The translations under genes were made by a program, and so were the position numbers. The notes below the pieces were generated by a model, which had not been told where the DNA came from, ran no database searches, and saw only the letters and a program-made list of their open reading frames with translations. 64,000 nucleotides of DNA from Neoscytalidium dimidiatum (taxonomy: Eukaryota > Ascomycota > Dothideomycetes > Botryosphaeriales > Botryosphaeriaceae). Below, in pieces: positions 9,447 to 22,095 of the stretch (position 1 is the first letter of the stretch; every line of letters begins with the position of its first letter). The DNA lies in NCBI GenBank assembly GCA_037367355.1, contig CM074697.1, forward strand, positions 1,178,001-1,242,000, written 5' to 3'.

Positions 9447-12400
9447 ATGGACGCTGTAGAAGACGATGATATCAGGCTCCAGCGTGCCTCCGCGGGATTG
9501 CTGTCTGATCTGCGTTCGTCACTTGAGAAGGCCCTCTGGAAATCCAACCCTGCCGGTAAGGGTGAGCGCCGTGTCCACCGTCTAGTCAGACAGCAGGACT
9601 TGTATCGCCTTTTGTCTTTTGTGTGTGGATCTACTACCTAGTAAACGTACTCCTACTAACTTTTCGGGAAGATCGAGCCTTTCCAGGAGGAACCTCAGCT
9701 GCTTGACACGCATTTAAAGTACATCGTACCCCAACTGGTTTCTGCCTTCTTGGACTATTTGCTGCAGTCTTCAAGCACTGAATTGAAAACGAAGACGGTC
9801 ACACTCTCCCACGCAGTATCTCGCATCTTGTACACCTTGTGCAAGGTTCGCGGACAGAAGGTTATCGTCGGCTTCCTAAGCAATGAGCCCCGCTATCTGG
9901 AACCGATCCTTGATCATTTCGAAAAAGGCATCGTCGATGAGTCCTTCATATGGGAAGAGAAGTATGTTGCCCTGCTATGGCTTTCTCACCTGATGCTTGC
10001 TCCATTCGATTTGGCCTCCATCTCGTCCCTTCAACCCCGCGAGCCCGCACAGCAACGGACAGGGATTGCTCTGCCAGATGCTCTGCCCGGTGTTGTAAAT
10101 CGCATCATTCCCATATGCATAGAACATCTCAAATGCGCAACCCGGGAACGCGACGCTGCCGCGAGCCTGCTTGTACGACTGTCCCTGCGCCCCGACATGC
10201 GCAAAATGGGTCTATTGGACTGCCTGGTCAAGTGGGCGCTGTCTTTTTTCGGTGATACCAACGAAACTGCCTCTGATATTCACAGCTGCTTGGGTATTCT
10301 CTATTTCCTAAGCGGTCTTGTCGCATCAGCAAACAAGGATGAGCTAGGCAGTTTTCTCGATGATATATACAAAGCATGCGATTTCATCATCAACCAGGGA
10401 AATCTCGAGTTTGTCAAGTCCTCCGCTGTCGCAAGAAAGCTTGTCATCAAGACTTTCCGTACAATCGTTCTTCATTACCTACAATCAGACTCACCCGATG
10501 ACTCATCAGCCCTGCTAGAGGATGTCATCGACTTCTTGTTGCAGACAGTTGGGGATGGAGATTCCCCGGTCAGATACGCAGCAAGTAAAGCGCTTAGCGT
10601 CATTGCCATGAAATTGGAGCCAGAACTTGGTGCAGAGGTCATCGAAGCCATTTTAGGCTGCCTTAATGAGGACGTATTGTGGGAAGGCTCCTCAAGGAAC
10701 TTGAGTGCTGTCAACCCCTTGCGCTGGCACGGTCTCACACTTGCGCTGTCTCAACTGCTTTACAGGAGAGCACCCTCTACCGAGCAACTCCCGGATATTC
10801 TCAATGCTCTGCTACTAGCTCTCACCTTCGAGCAGCGGTCAGCGACTGGCGGATCCATTGGTACAAATGTCCGAGATGCAGCTTGCTTTGGAATTTGGGC
10901 ATTGTCTAGACGATACACCACCAATGAACTGCTCTCAGTCAGCACCACATCTATTCGTGCTGCGGGAATGCATGACCAGGCCCTCTCCATTCCGCAAATC
11001 TTGGCCATCGAGCTTTTGGTTACGGCTTGTCTGGATCCCGCAGGAAACATTCGTCGAGGATCATCTGCTGCACTTCAAGAGCTGATTGGAAGACACCCAA
11101 ACACAGTGCTAGAAGGCATCCCTCTCGTCCAGACAGTTGACTTCCACGCAGTCGGTTTACGTGATCGGGCCATCAGCCAGGTTGGCTTTAGGGCAGCTCA
11201 GTTGGGCCAGATTTACTGGGATTCCCTTTTCGAGGGATTACTCGGGTGGCGAGGTGTTGGATCTCTAGATGCACCCTCCAGGGCATCAACAGCTAATGCC
11301 ATAGGTCGTCTAAGCACTTTGCAGCCATTTTCGACTGTCAAACACATGCTTGACCGTATTCGTGATCAACTTTGCAGACTCAATGTCCGCGATGTTGAGG
11401 AACGCCAAGGCTTGATACTATCTCTGTCATCGCTGATAACGGAGAGCGATCATCGGTATGCCAAAGAAAGTCCTGCATATAGCGACGGCCCCCCGGCCTC
11501 ATTCACAGAGCAGGAAATTGCTGAGGTTGCGGGCATGTGGGCTCTGTTGGATGGTCAGCTTGACCTTCCAGAACGGGCGTTTACGTCTCCTGCACTTCGG
11601 CCAGAACTCACAGCAATTGCAACCTGCACCTTTATTTCCGCCTTGGCGGGACTGACCAGTCGTTTGGGCGATGACATATCTTTCCTTCCAGTGCCTTTTA
11701 CCAAGGTCCTTGCAATGGCCCCTTTGCGGCTCTGTCTTTGTCGGACTGAGGAGTCTGTTCTTCGAGTAATCCCCTCAGCAGTCTCGAATGTTTTCCTTCT
11801 GTTGAACGATGACGACCGAAAAGAAGAGCTACACTCATGGCTAGATCATCTTCACTCTGCGAATGTCCGGACGGCGGCGCGTGACTCCGGATATGCTATT
11901 GCTGTTGGTGCCAGCTACCGAACCTTGACGGACGGACATGATCGCACAAAAGTCATTGAGCTTCTGACATCTCGCTGTACTGATAAGGTTGGGATTGAAG
12001 CTCGAGTGGTGGCATTGCAGAGCCTGCAACTGGCGTTTGAGTCTGCATCGGAAGCTGCTGATAGCTCACTCGGCTCTAAGATCGCTGAAGCCCTACTGAC
12101 AACTTTGAATGACTACACTATTAATGAAAGAGGCGATGTAGGCTCCCTTGTCCGACTCGAAGCTCTCAATGCTGTGGAAGGCGCCTGGAAACACGGCATC
12201 CTTAATGGACTGGAACAAGAATCACATATTTGTGCCGATGTGACACGTCTGTCCTTGGAAAGGCTTGACAAAGTCAGGTCGAAGGCGGCGTCATGCCTGC
12301 AACATAACGGGAGAGGCTATTATGAGACGTGAGTCACCCAAAGTTCAATTCCTCAGAAAATGCTGAAAACCTTTACAGAGAAGCACAGCTTCAAGCTTCT

Positions 12401-13161
12401 GGCACGTCTTCCTACGATTACTTCTCGTATGCTATTCAACATCTAAATGCCAACACAAGCCAAATTACAAATCTCGCCATTTTGGAAGGGTACGCAAGCT
12501 CCGCGGGCATGGGATCTGAATCGGTCGTCCAAGCCTCGAGGCTTGCGCTTGGTGAACGCTTACAGGCATTGCCTACTGAAGCCGAGGAGTTTTCGCTCCT
12601 CGATGTGGCCAACATCTTGCTGGATGTTTTCAAGAGTCGGCTCACAAATGATCGGGTTATATTACCATTGCTTGAGGTATTGGCATTTCTGCTTGACGTG
12701 CAGATACTGCAGCGGCTTGTCGAGAGTAGCTTCAAGTACGTCAACACTTCGACCTTCCCCGCACTTGTTGAGGAGGATTTGACCTTGCTGACGTCATGCC
12801 CTTCCGCAGATGGCGCAATCTCCTCTCCCTTGTTCAAAAATCCCACTTCAAATCGAACAACATGCAGAAGCTCTATCTCGCACTCGATGTATACAGAGGT
12901 CTAGCTGATGTACCGGCTATTCGCACCGAAGTTCGAACGAAGTTAGCGAGCATGTTACTACATCCGTTCCCCAAGGTATGTGACGCTGTAGATATTATGA
13001 ATGAATGTGTATCTAACTGCTCACGTCGCCAGATCCGTGTCGCGGCTGCGGAGGCTCTGTTCGTGGTGTCAACGACAGAGGAATTGAAAGGACATGACTG
13101 GTCACAACCGACAAAAAACCTGAAGGGTGTTGCCGATGGGATCAAGGCGCTTGTCGTGTAG
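9447..13161 (+). CDS. TBCD: Tubulin-specific chaperone D (beta-tubulin cofactor D)
   Basis: Five exons (9447-9620, 9672-12328, 12379-12735, 12810-12975, 13033-13161) encode 1160 residues, the usual length for cofactor D. The protein is built of HEAT/ARM-like helical repeats throughout. Recognisable parts include EPFQEEPQLLDTHLKYIVPQ, the block FIWEEKYVALLWLSHLMLAP, SPVRYAASKALSVIA and DAACFGIWALSRRY. The C-terminal exons carry FKWRNLLSLVQKSHFKSNN and IRVAAAEALFVV. Cofactor D captures beta-tubulin released from the chaperonin and, with cofactors E and C, drives alpha/beta-tubulin assembly in the cytosol (yeast CIN1). All introns are 51-74 nt with consistent phases. Confidence 0.93.
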
Positions 13162-13564
13162 ATAATTCTCTCCTTGTACAGTTCTCCTGGGTATGGTGGC
13201 TATATATGAACGTGTGTACTGCTAAGTCGTAGCTCTATCTGCGTTCTCATGGTGCTCTTCGCCACGTTTGCTTGGAGTAGAAATGATGAACTTTATGTTT
13301 TTTTTTTTTTAAACGAATCGAGTACGGTGAATACGAAAAATTGGTTCGAGAACTATTATTCATAGCTGAGCCAATTGCGCAGGCGGACATTTCCTTATTA
13401 AAGCAATGGGAAAGAGGGCATCGCGGTGGAGCAGTGCAGAGTCGTCACGTGACTATTCAACTACTTTAGCGCCGTCGCGTGAACCTTCCCGCTCCGCAGA
13501 GCTTCTGGAGCTTCACGTCTTCCACAGCAAGATAACTTCTTCGACCAAGGAAAGCACCGACAAT
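13162..13564. other. Intergenic, TBCD to U2B''-like gene
   Basis: About 400 bp between two plus-strand genes. It includes a T-homopolymer near 13299-13310 and the promoter and 5' UTR of the snRNP gene. Nothing else was recognised. Confidence 0.5.
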
Positions 13565-14532
13565 ATGGCAACAACCCAGACTTCCCCCAACTGCACGTAA
13601 GTATCGCTTAACTCGAACTAGAGCGCCCTCTAACAGATTACTAGGGTTTACGTACGAAGCCCGGTTCCTTTCTCATCTACTCACATATACTGAATTGCGA
13701 CGCAGGTCAAAAACCTAGAAGAGCGCATCAAGCTCGACAGTCTCAAGGACATGCTTCGCGAAATCTTCGAGGAATATGGCACAATTCTGGATATCCGCGC
13801 CGCGAAGAACCTCAAGGCGAAGGGCCAAGCCTTCATCGTCTTCGACAACGTCGAGTCGGCCGCGCGCGCCATTGAAGAGCTCCAGGACTTCGAAGTTTTC
13901 GACAAGCCGATGAAGCTCGACTATGCTCGCACGCGCTCTGACGCGACTGTCAAGCGCGAAGGCACCGAGGAGGAGTTTGAGGCACACAAGCGCCGTCGCC
14001 TGGCCGAGAAAGGTATTCCGTCCAAGATGTTCCCATTGCACAGCGGGCTCGGATGGATTACTGTCCTCACGGCCTCCACATATGTTTTCTCTTGTTTTCA
14101 CGGTACGTAACGAGTGGCACTTATCTAATTTCTACAGAGAGGAAGCAAGCGCTTGAGGCGCAGGAGGCTCAGAAGAAGATGAAGCGTCCCGCTGGCGCCC
14201 CCGCAGAGACAAACCGTCCTGCCCAGAAGGCTCGTGGTGCTGGTCTCAAGTCTACTGGTGGCGTTGCCGCTGTCATCCCCGACGAGTATCTCCCTCCGAA
14301 CAAGATTCTTTTCGTACAGAATCTGCCCGACGGATACGATGTCGAAGCTCTCTCGGCCATCTTCGGCCGTTTCGAAGGTTTCAAGGAAGTCCGTCTTGTT
14401 CCTGGGCGCAGTGGTATTGCCTTCGTGGAATACGAGGCTGAGGCTGGCGCTATCAGTGCCAAGGAAGCCACTGCTGGAATGACGCTTGGTGATGAAGGCA
14501 AGCCCATGAAGGTCACTTACCAACGCCAATAG
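13565..14532 (+). CDS. U1A/U2B''-family snRNP protein with two RRMs (U2B''-like)
   Basis: Four exons (13565-13596, a 7-nt micro-exon 13645-13651, 13706-14012, 14138-14532) encode 246 residues. The splices rebuild the RNP-2 motif TVYVKNL: T from exons 1/2, VY from the micro-exon and VKNL from exon 3. RRM1 (about residues 11-90) has KNLKAKGQAFIVFD as RNP-1. A basic linker with ERKQALEAQEAQKKMKRP follows. RRM2 (about residues 170-246) has KILFVQNLPDGYD and GIAFVEYE. This two-RRM layout with a Lys/Ala-rich linker is typical of fungal U2B''/U1A proteins, which bind the U2 snRNA stem-loop IV with U2A'. Whether it also serves U1 cannot be told from sequence. It sits close to SYF1, another splicing gene. 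Confidence 0.9.
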
Positions 14533-14764
14533 AGGCTGTCGTGACAGCAAAGTAGGTGCTGCAAGAAGGCAGGTTGCAAGGAGGGAATTCAGGTTCACCG
14601 GCGCAGGGAACAGCAGAGAGATTTGAAGAACAAAGATATCGGTACACATGCAAACAGGCCGGAGTTGCGATCATGGGATAGAGTTCAGAACTCCCCTCAA
14701 CCCAAGAACTTGAAAGACGATGAAAGTGGATGATTTACAATTTGCCACACAAATCATAACTACC

Positions 14765-15788
14765 TTAGAAAATAACGTCCTCGTTATCCTGGTCACCCAA
14801 TAGATCCTTCGTTTCTGTCTCACCCTCCACTGTCTTTGCCTCATTTGCTCCATCAGCCTTGCTGACTCTCTCCTTCTCTGCAGCAGCAGCATCACGCTCC
14901 TTCTTGCCAGAAACCTTCTTCAAACGGTAGAACTCCTCTCTGTCGAGCTCATCCAGCTCGGAATTAATATACTTAATGGTGTTCTCCGTTCTCGGGATGA
15001 TGACGTGTTCGCTGCAATGACTATCAGCATACAAGAGCTGCGTGCCAACTCTGAGCAACTTACATGGCGTTCACTCTGCGGTTCACGACCTTGATGACCT
15101 CGTCTAGGATGACAAAGGCAGTCTGTAGACTAGCTAGCTCAACCAGTGTCTCCACAGCACGGGCGTATGTCTCTCTACATCTCTGAACCTGCTGTCCACC
15201 CTTGCCTAGACCTGTAAGACCGAAGTCATTGTTACCTTCGGTGGTGAAGCTCTCGAACTGCGGCAGGAAGACACCAGAGACGTTCTCCTGCTTGGTGCGG
15301 ACACGGAACTTGGCATTCTTCGCCGACTCCTGGATCTGGTAGCTAATGTCGCCGCCAGCGGCATAGGTGACTTCAGCGAGCGAGAAGGCGGCGATCTGCA
15401 TGACACGGCCCATCTTGCGCTTGGCTTCATCGATGCGGCGGGTGATCTCTGTCGTTCACTCAGCGGGACGAAGCTCGGATGGAGCTGGCTTGGGATGAGA
15501 GAGCGTACCTCGGAAGCGTCTGTGTGCGAGCAGGGACGTTAGTTCATCCGTAAATGGAATGAGAGCTCAATAGGACGATGGATTGGGCATTGCGCACTTT
15601 GTCAGGGCCTCGCTCTTGCGCTTGAGCAGATCGTGGCCTGTCTGAGCTCCCTTGAGCTTGCTTTTCATCTGGCCCAGGGCCTGACGCGTCGGGAAGACGG
15701 CCTCACGAGCCTGGACTGCGTTGTGAGCTCATCCAGCCGATAGCGCATGGGGAACGACGGGGCATCGTACCGCGCCGCCGGACGACAT
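14765..15788 (-). CDS. VMA8: V-type H+-ATPase subunit D (Vma8)
   Basis: Five minus-strand exons (15788-15771, 15710-15598, micro-exon 15519-15509, 15448-15064, 15011-14765) encode 257 residues, matching the family (yeast 256). The frame reads MSSGGA, then AREAVFPTRQALGQMKSKLK. The 11-nt exon supplies KRFRE between SEALT and ITRRIDEAKRKMGRVMQIA. Later come ENVSGVFLPQFE and VNRRVNAIEHVIIPRTENTI, both diagnostic of subunit D. The C-terminus is acidic. Subunit D forms the central rotor stalk of the V1 sector and couples ATP hydrolysis to proton pumping into the vacuole and Golgi. It lies tail-to-tail with the U2B''-like gene (232 bp) and divergent from SYF1. Confidence 0.95.
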
Positions 15789-16191
15789 TTCGGGCGAATA
15801 TAATTAGGGGGAGGCGAAATGAGGAGCAGCTGGAACCGCGGACCCGGGCCGAAGCTGGGCGCAACAAAGGGAGAATATGGTGGCTGAGCGAACGGCTTGT
15901 TGTTGGCTTTGGAGCTCGTGCCCGCAAGCTGCAAGTGCGAGAGCGGGCGTCTTGAAGTGTCGTTCCCACCCGCCCGATGTGCACCTACGTCGGTCGGCCA
16001 ATCACGCGCGGCGCTAGCGCCCGGTGTGAAGCAGCGCGCGAAACTCTTGACCAAGCGATTCGCATGCTGGCGATACCCTCACCACTGCTCCCCTCCATCA
16101 CCACCAATCCCGCATACGGCGCGCCCAAAAGTCCTCCGTCCTCTCGCGCCTCCTTGGCCTCGCCCAGGCCAGCAACGCCCGATCCCGAGCG
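15789..16191. promoter_or_regulatory. Divergent promoter VMA8 / SYF1
   Basis: This 403-bp GC-rich stretch separates the two start codons. A CCAAT box lies at 15998-16002 within CGGCCAATCACGCG. No TATA box is evident. Long Arg/Ser/Pro frames that cross it on the minus strand are shadows. Confidence 0.5.
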
Positions 16192-18785
16192 ATGCCCGGA
16201 GAGCTTCTTCGCCCCGCGGCTGCCGACGCGCCGCAGCCTGCTGCACAGGTTCCGCGGGCGAAGCGCACCATGCCCACCAAATCGTCCGACCTGTACCTGA
16301 TCCAGGAAAGCGATGTCATCTATGAGCAGGAGCTCATCCGCAATCCGGGCAGCATCAAGCCCTGGCTGGACTATGCCGCCTTCAAGCGCCAGAACGGCTC
16401 CCTGCTCGAGCAGGCTTTCGTGCTGGAGCGGGCCTGCACCACCCTGCCGCGCTCCTACAAACTGTGGAAGATGTATCTGGATCTGCGCGTCAGCCACCTG
16501 AAGGGCAAGAACCCCGCCAAGTACCAGGCCCACTACATCAAGGTCAATGCTCTTTTCGAGCGTGCCCTGGTCCTGCTCAACAAGATGCCTCGTATTTGGG
16601 AGATGTATCTGGAGTTTCTGATGCAGCAGCCGCTCGTTACCACCACCCGCCGCACCTTCGACCGCGCCCTCCGCGCCCTTCCACTCACTCAGCACAACCG
16701 GATCTGGGCCCTGTATCGTCCCTTCGCCAACTCCGCCTCGGGCGAGACGGCCGTCAAAATCTGGCGCCGCTACATGCAAATTCACCCTGAGCACGCGGAG
16801 GACTTCATATCCCTCTTGATCGACATGCGCCAGTACACTGAAGCCATCAAGAAATACATGGACATCCTGAACAACCCCAGGTTTAAGAGCAAGGAGGCGA
16901 AGGGTCCCTTTCAATTCTGGACGGAAATGGTCGAGTTGATGATAGACCACGCCAAGGAAATCGACACGGGAGACGATGTTGGAATCGACGTCGAGAAGAT
17001 AATCCGGAGCGGAATTGCCAAGTTTTCGGACCAAAGGGGTATTCTGTGGGTTGGTCTGGCACGGTACTGGATCAACAAAGGAGACTATGAGCGCGCACGA
17101 GACATTTTCGAGGAGGGTATCACGACCGTCATGACCGTCCGCGATTTCTCCATCGTCTTCGACACGTATGCGGAAGCCGAAGAGGCCTTGATTGGCATTA
17201 AGATGGAGGAGGCGGGCAAGCGACAGGAGAAGGGAATTATTGATGAGGAGCTGGACTTGGACCTCGACATCCGGATGGCCCGGTTTGAACAGCTCATGGA
17301 TCGTCGGCCTTTCCTCGTGAACGACGTCCTGCTCCGACAAAACCCCAATAACGTCAATGAGTGGGAGAAGCGTGTGGGTCTCTGGGGCGATAACAAGGAA
17401 GAGGTTGTCAAGACCTATACCGATGCCATTGCAACGATCAATCCAAAGAAGGCAGTCGGTAAATTCCACGAACTCTGGGCCAACTACGCAAAATTCTACG
17501 AGAATGGAGGAGATCTCCAGAACGCTCGCATCATCATGGAGAAGGCCGTCAAAGTTCCATTCAAATCGGTCAATGAGCTGGCCGAAATGTGGTGCGAGTG
17601 GGCGGAGATGGAGCTCAGGAACGAGAATCTCGACCGGGCAGTGGATATCATGGCCAAAGCGACCCAAGCACCCAAGAGATCGACAGTCGACTACTTTGAC
17701 GAGTCTCTCTCCCCTCAACAACGAGTTCATAAGAGCTGGAAACTATGGAGCTTCTATGTCGATCTGGTGGAGAGCGTCGGCACCCTCGAAGAGACGAAGA
17801 AGGTCTACGAGCGCATTTTCGAGCTGAAGATTGCCACGCCGCAAACTGTTGTCAACTACGCCAACCTTCTGGAGGAGCACAAATATTTCGAAGAGTCTTT
17901 CAAGGTCTATGAGCGCGGTCTTGACCTTTTCAGCTACCCGGTTGCTTTCGAGCTCTGGAACCTGTACCTTACCAAGGCTGTGGATCGTAAGGTTGGTATG
18001 GAGAGATTACGCGACTTATTTGAACAAGCTCTCGAGGACTGTCCGCCGAAATTTGCGAAGGTTCTGTACTTGATGTATGGCGCATTGGAAGAAGAACGCG
18101 GTCTTGCCCGTCACGCAATGCGGATATATGAACGTGCAACACGTGCTGTTGCCGATGAGGACAGGTTGGAAATGTTCGAGTTCTACATCACCAAGTCGGC
18201 GTCCAATTTTGGGCTTACTTCCACCCGTCCCATCTACGAACGCGCTATCGCTGCGCTGCCAGACAAGGAAGCGAAAGAGATGTGTCTCAAATTTGCGGAG
18301 ATGGAGAGACGGCTCGGCGAAATCGACCGTGCCAGAGCTATCTACGGCCACGCCAGCCAATTCTGCGATCCGAGAACGGAGCCTGCCTTCTGGCAGAAAT
18401 GGGAGAGCTTTGAAGTCCAGCATGGCAACGAAGACACGTTCAAGGAGATGCTCCGCATCAAGAGGAGTGTGCAAGCACAATTCAAGTAAGTTTCTTTCCA
18501 ATTTGCCGCAAAGCCCAGCTTCAATAGACTGACATCTGATACAGCACGGACGTCAATTTCATTGCCTCACAGGCGCTTGCCCGCGCTCAGCAGACCAATG
18601 GCACCGACGGCAGCGATCAAGAAAAGGTGGACGCCATGGCTGCTCTCGAGCGCCAAGCCAGAGCACCCGAAGGCTTCGTCGCAGCCAGCGGCGGAACCGA
18701 GGGAGGCAACAAAGCAACGGCACAAGCTGAAGCACCTGTTGCGGCAGCAAATCCCGATGCACTCGACATTGACGATGACCTATAG
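16192..18785 (+). CDS. SYF1: Pre-mRNA-splicing factor Syf1
   Basis: Exons 16192-18485 and 18545-18785 join with phase 2 across a 59-nt intron to give 844 residues, close to yeast Syf1 (859). The protein is a solenoid of HAT (half-a-TPR) repeats, seen as recurrent W..Y...E and P-R-W patterns, for example NPGSIKPWLDYAAFKRQNG, LPRSYKLWKMYLDLRVSH and PRIWEMYLEFLMQQPLVTT. The C-terminal exon is Ala/Gln-rich and ends in an acidic DIDDDL tail. Syf1 is a scaffold of the Prp19-associated (NineTeen) complex in the catalytic spliceosome and also acts in transcription-coupled repair in animals. A later ATG at 16270 (MPTKSSDLYLI) is an alternative start, since the first 26 residues are Ala/Pro-rich and weakly conserved in type. 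Confidence 0.95.
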
Positions 18786-20572
18786 GCCGAAGCGAGGCGC
18801 GCAGATACCCTACGTAACTCAAGCATGGCTTGATTGATGGATTTCCTTTCTGAAGATGTCAGCGGTTCTACAGCGGCCGACAGAACCCTTTACTCCACTT
18901 TTTCCTGCTTCAGGCGTGCAACGTTCCTTTCCCCTTCTCGTTGAGTTCTCCTAGCTGCATATAACCGGCGTTCTTGGGTGGATAAGCGATCCGGATGATG
19001 GCTTGGGCGGAGGATCGATCTCTTCTGTATCTCGTCTTATTTTTTTTTCGCGGACTTCTCCCTCCTTTGCCTCTTTTCCTTTTTCTTTCTCTCTTGTTCA
19101 AGTCGCCTATCTTCTTTGGACCCATTGGGCCGTGGCGTAAAGCAAGCTTGTCATTGGATTACTGGTCGCGACATTTTGATTCCCAGACTGCACAGCGGGC
19201 GGCTTATGGCAGAGGGTCAGCGCACGTGTAAGTGGCAGTTTCAGAAAACGATTGGAAAAAAGCAATGCAACTTTCTGCAACGGCCAATGTCGCCCCGATT
19301 CTTTCTGCATGTCGCGTGCTTGGGGGGTTGCAGTGGCTTACTGCACCAGTGGGAAGTGCAGCCGATGCCTAGTGCGCTTTATCTCTCTTACCTTACCTCA
19401 TGCCCGACAGTAGCGGCGGAAAGCGAGCGTTAGGGATGCTCAGCAGGGTGGCTGCAAATACGTATCTTTGGTTGCGTCTGCAAGCGGAGTAAGGCTCAAT
19501 TGCTCAACACAGTGTTGTTCCAACGTACGGGGCGTTGTCAGCCACAGCGTTAAGTCTCCGTATTCCCCAGGCTAAGGGTGCATTATGCAGCCTTCAGCTG
19601 CAAAACGAGGCTGATCAGCTGAGGGTCCAGATAACCTTTTCCCCGCGTGCACCAGGGCGTCAACCCAGGATGACGACGGCTAGCGTCACAGTGAGAGCCA
19701 GCCCGCAGCCCTAACATTCCCCCGCAACCCACTGACGTGCGAACCACCGATCCTGCATTGTGTCTGGCCCAGATCAACGCCGCACCACCACGCCCGCATC
19801 ACCGTGCAGCCTGTGGCTAATTAGTATCTCAGCTAACACTCCAGCGCCGACGCTCATTCGCTACCACCGGCGTCAGCTGCCGCACGCGGTGGTTCTAAGC
19901 CCTCCCCAGTGTAGTACCAGATAACTGCCCGCTGACGTCGTTCTTTGTGCGCCACCCCCCAGTTCCTCCTGCCCTCACAGTTCAACCGCCCCCGGAGGCT
20001 CCTGGAGGTGCCAGATGCTCAGTTGTACCGGTGACGATCTGCGTGCCGAGAGCAACGCCCAGGAAACTACAGCACGCGCGCAGAGAGCTTACTCGAGTGC
20101 TGGTTGCGCGCCAAGGACCATCCCGCCTCAATGGACGAAGGAGAATGCCTTCCGCCCTTTACTTGCCTGCGCGCAGGGTTCCACGCGGAAGGTATTTGTA
20201 CCCCGCGTTTTTCTTGGCCGGTGCCTTTTCCCTTGCACGGGGCAAAGGGTAAGAATCACTGGGCGCCTTTACCTCTTTCCTACATTGAGATTGGCATCGA
20301 ATCCTTTATCTACCCCGGACCGCGACCACCCGCTGCTGCAGAACCCCCCTAACCTCTTTGTTCTTCCCTGAACGAGAAAGCTTGCTTCCTTTTTTCCTTC
20401 CGCTCAAGCCGGTCCCCACACGTACGCCTGACTCAACCTGCCTTCGCCGAGGATTATTTACTCTTAGCTTTGGACTTAGCAGTCTTCCCGCTGCTAATAC
20501 ATAGCCTCCACACTGGAGTACAACAACGTTCACATTAACATCCGCCCGGTGCCCTCCGCACGCACCTCCAGC
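18786..20572. other. Long intergenic/upstream region
   Basis: About 1.8 kb without a supportable gene. The part near 19040-19100 is T/C-rich (TTTTTTTTCGCGG, then CCTCTTTTCCTTTTTC). The part from 19800 to 20570 is C-rich and reads like the promoter and long 5' leader of the next small gene. Frames present have biased Pro/Arg composition. Confidence 0.5.
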
Positions 20573-21309
20573 ATGGCAACGAACACTACCAGCGCCGCCA
20601 GTGGTGAGTACTTCCAAGCATCGTGAACTAAACCCGAGCATTTTATCTCCTTGGGGCGCACTGTCTCTGCAAAGGGACCTTCTGCACCTGTCTCACTACC
20701 CCTACTACCTCACTCTCTCAGTAGCCTTCCCTCTACTTTCTTCTCCGGGCTTTCCTTCACCTATCTACTATCTGCCCATCCCCCAATTCCGTACGCTAAC
20801 CACCACTGTTCACCATAGGCATCGATGCCACGCCTACCGGAAACCCGTCCGTAAACCCCGACTACGACAAGAACGGCGCCATCGTCGACGATGGCGAAGA
20901 CGCGCCCACCATGCGCGACCCCTTCGGCGGCGACAAGCTGGACAAGATTGCCGGCAGCGACGAAATGAAGATGCCCGACGACGACACCAGCCCCGGTGGC
21001 GCCTCCGGCTCCCCCACCCGCGACCGCCGCATGAGCAAAGAGTGGGACGCCAGCAAGGTCCCGCCCTCACGCTTCCAGAAGCGCAGCGGCAGCATCTACT
21101 CGACGCCCAGCTCGCGCGACGCGCATCTGAATGGGAGCGATCGGGATAAAGGGTACTGGGAGAAGATGAAGGAGAAAGTGAGTTCCTCAGGGTTCCACAA
21201 CTACGGCTCTACTTAGAAGGCCTGGTAGTTTTCTAGCTCACAGCAGGGCCGTTGTTCTCTTACAGTTTGCATAGCTAACCCGTCTCCCCAGGGCTGGATC
21301 AAGAAGTAG
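20573..21309 (+). CDS. Small conserved-type fungal protein, possibly conidiation/stress related
   Basis: Three exons (20573-20603, 20819-21177, 21292-21309) encode 135 residues. The last exon is only 18 nt (GWIKK plus stop). The protein begins MATNTTSAASGIDATPTG, is hydrophilic and disordered, and ends in a denser block: SKEWDASKVPPSRFQKRSGS, IYSTPSSRD, then DRDKGYWEKMKEKGWIKK. This C-terminal signature reminds me of small fungal proteins annotated as conidiation-specific Con-8-like, but I cannot confirm that from memory. No signal peptide, membrane segment or catalytic motif is visible. The long pyrimidine-rich upstream region suggests a regulated, perhaps abundant, transcript. Confidence 0.75.
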
Positions 21310-22095
21310 GCGACGACTCGCACGCACCCGACCACGAACTTCCCTGCTTCTCTAATCCCCTCTTCTGCCGTGACCAATCGCGTGAGGAACGGACACTTCT
21401 TCAAGGAGCTTGTTTTTCGCTGACGCGTGAGGGTCGCTTCCGGGTCATGTACTGTACAACCAGAATTACTTTCTCTTTTCCTATTCTCTCCTACAAGTCC
21501 AATTTCGTGTTCTAAGTGGATACGCATAAGTGGATCAATTTTATGCCTTTTCTGTCTCTCTCCTTGTGATTCAGTTTCGCCTGGCAGGACGGATGGTAAC
21601 CAGTAGTAAGAGATTCTGAGTTACACGTGATACCTAATTTCTTCTCGAAAGACAATTCAATTCAGGCGCACGCATTCAAAATCAGGAGCCTCCAAGCGTT
21701 CGACCTGTGAAATCATATCTGAGATGAGCGCGTACGAAGAGCAACCAACCCGCCACGCTGGCTCCACTATCTTGCCATGTTATTTACCGTCTTGTCCCCG
21801 GCTAGATTGGTTCGACGTCATGCGGCGACACAAATCAGACGCCTCAGTGCATTATCCGATCTCTGGAGTTCTCCTTTGCATTCCAAGATCCCTTGATTCT
21901 AGATTCTTCTTTTGAAAAAAAAAAAAAAAAACACTCGTCCTTAACATCCAGATAATGGTATCGCTGTACTCCACACATTCCCATTTGTACTCAACGCGTC
22001 TTCATTCGCTGTGATCCTCGCATCAGTACTTTTTGGTATATATGAAAAAAGAAAAATTAAATGAGAAATCGCAACCAACACCCTCCAAAAAAAAA
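21310..22095. other. Convergent intergenic region with A17 tract
   Basis: The 786-bp gap between the small gene and the 3' end of PRP22 holds 3' UTRs and a 17-base A homopolymer at 21915-21931. A 63-codon frame at 21724 lacks features of a gene. Confidence 0.5.

Noticed and set aside
13299..13310. T-run and other homopolymers as transposon (poly-A) tails
   Set aside because: No target-site duplication or element body is visible next to the A/T runs at 13299, 21915, 40861, 41261 or 56974.
15985..17730. 581-codon minus-strand ORF
   Set aside because: It lies antisense to SYF1 exon 1, which has clear HAT-repeat coding sequence. Its composition mirrors the sense codons, so it is a shadow.
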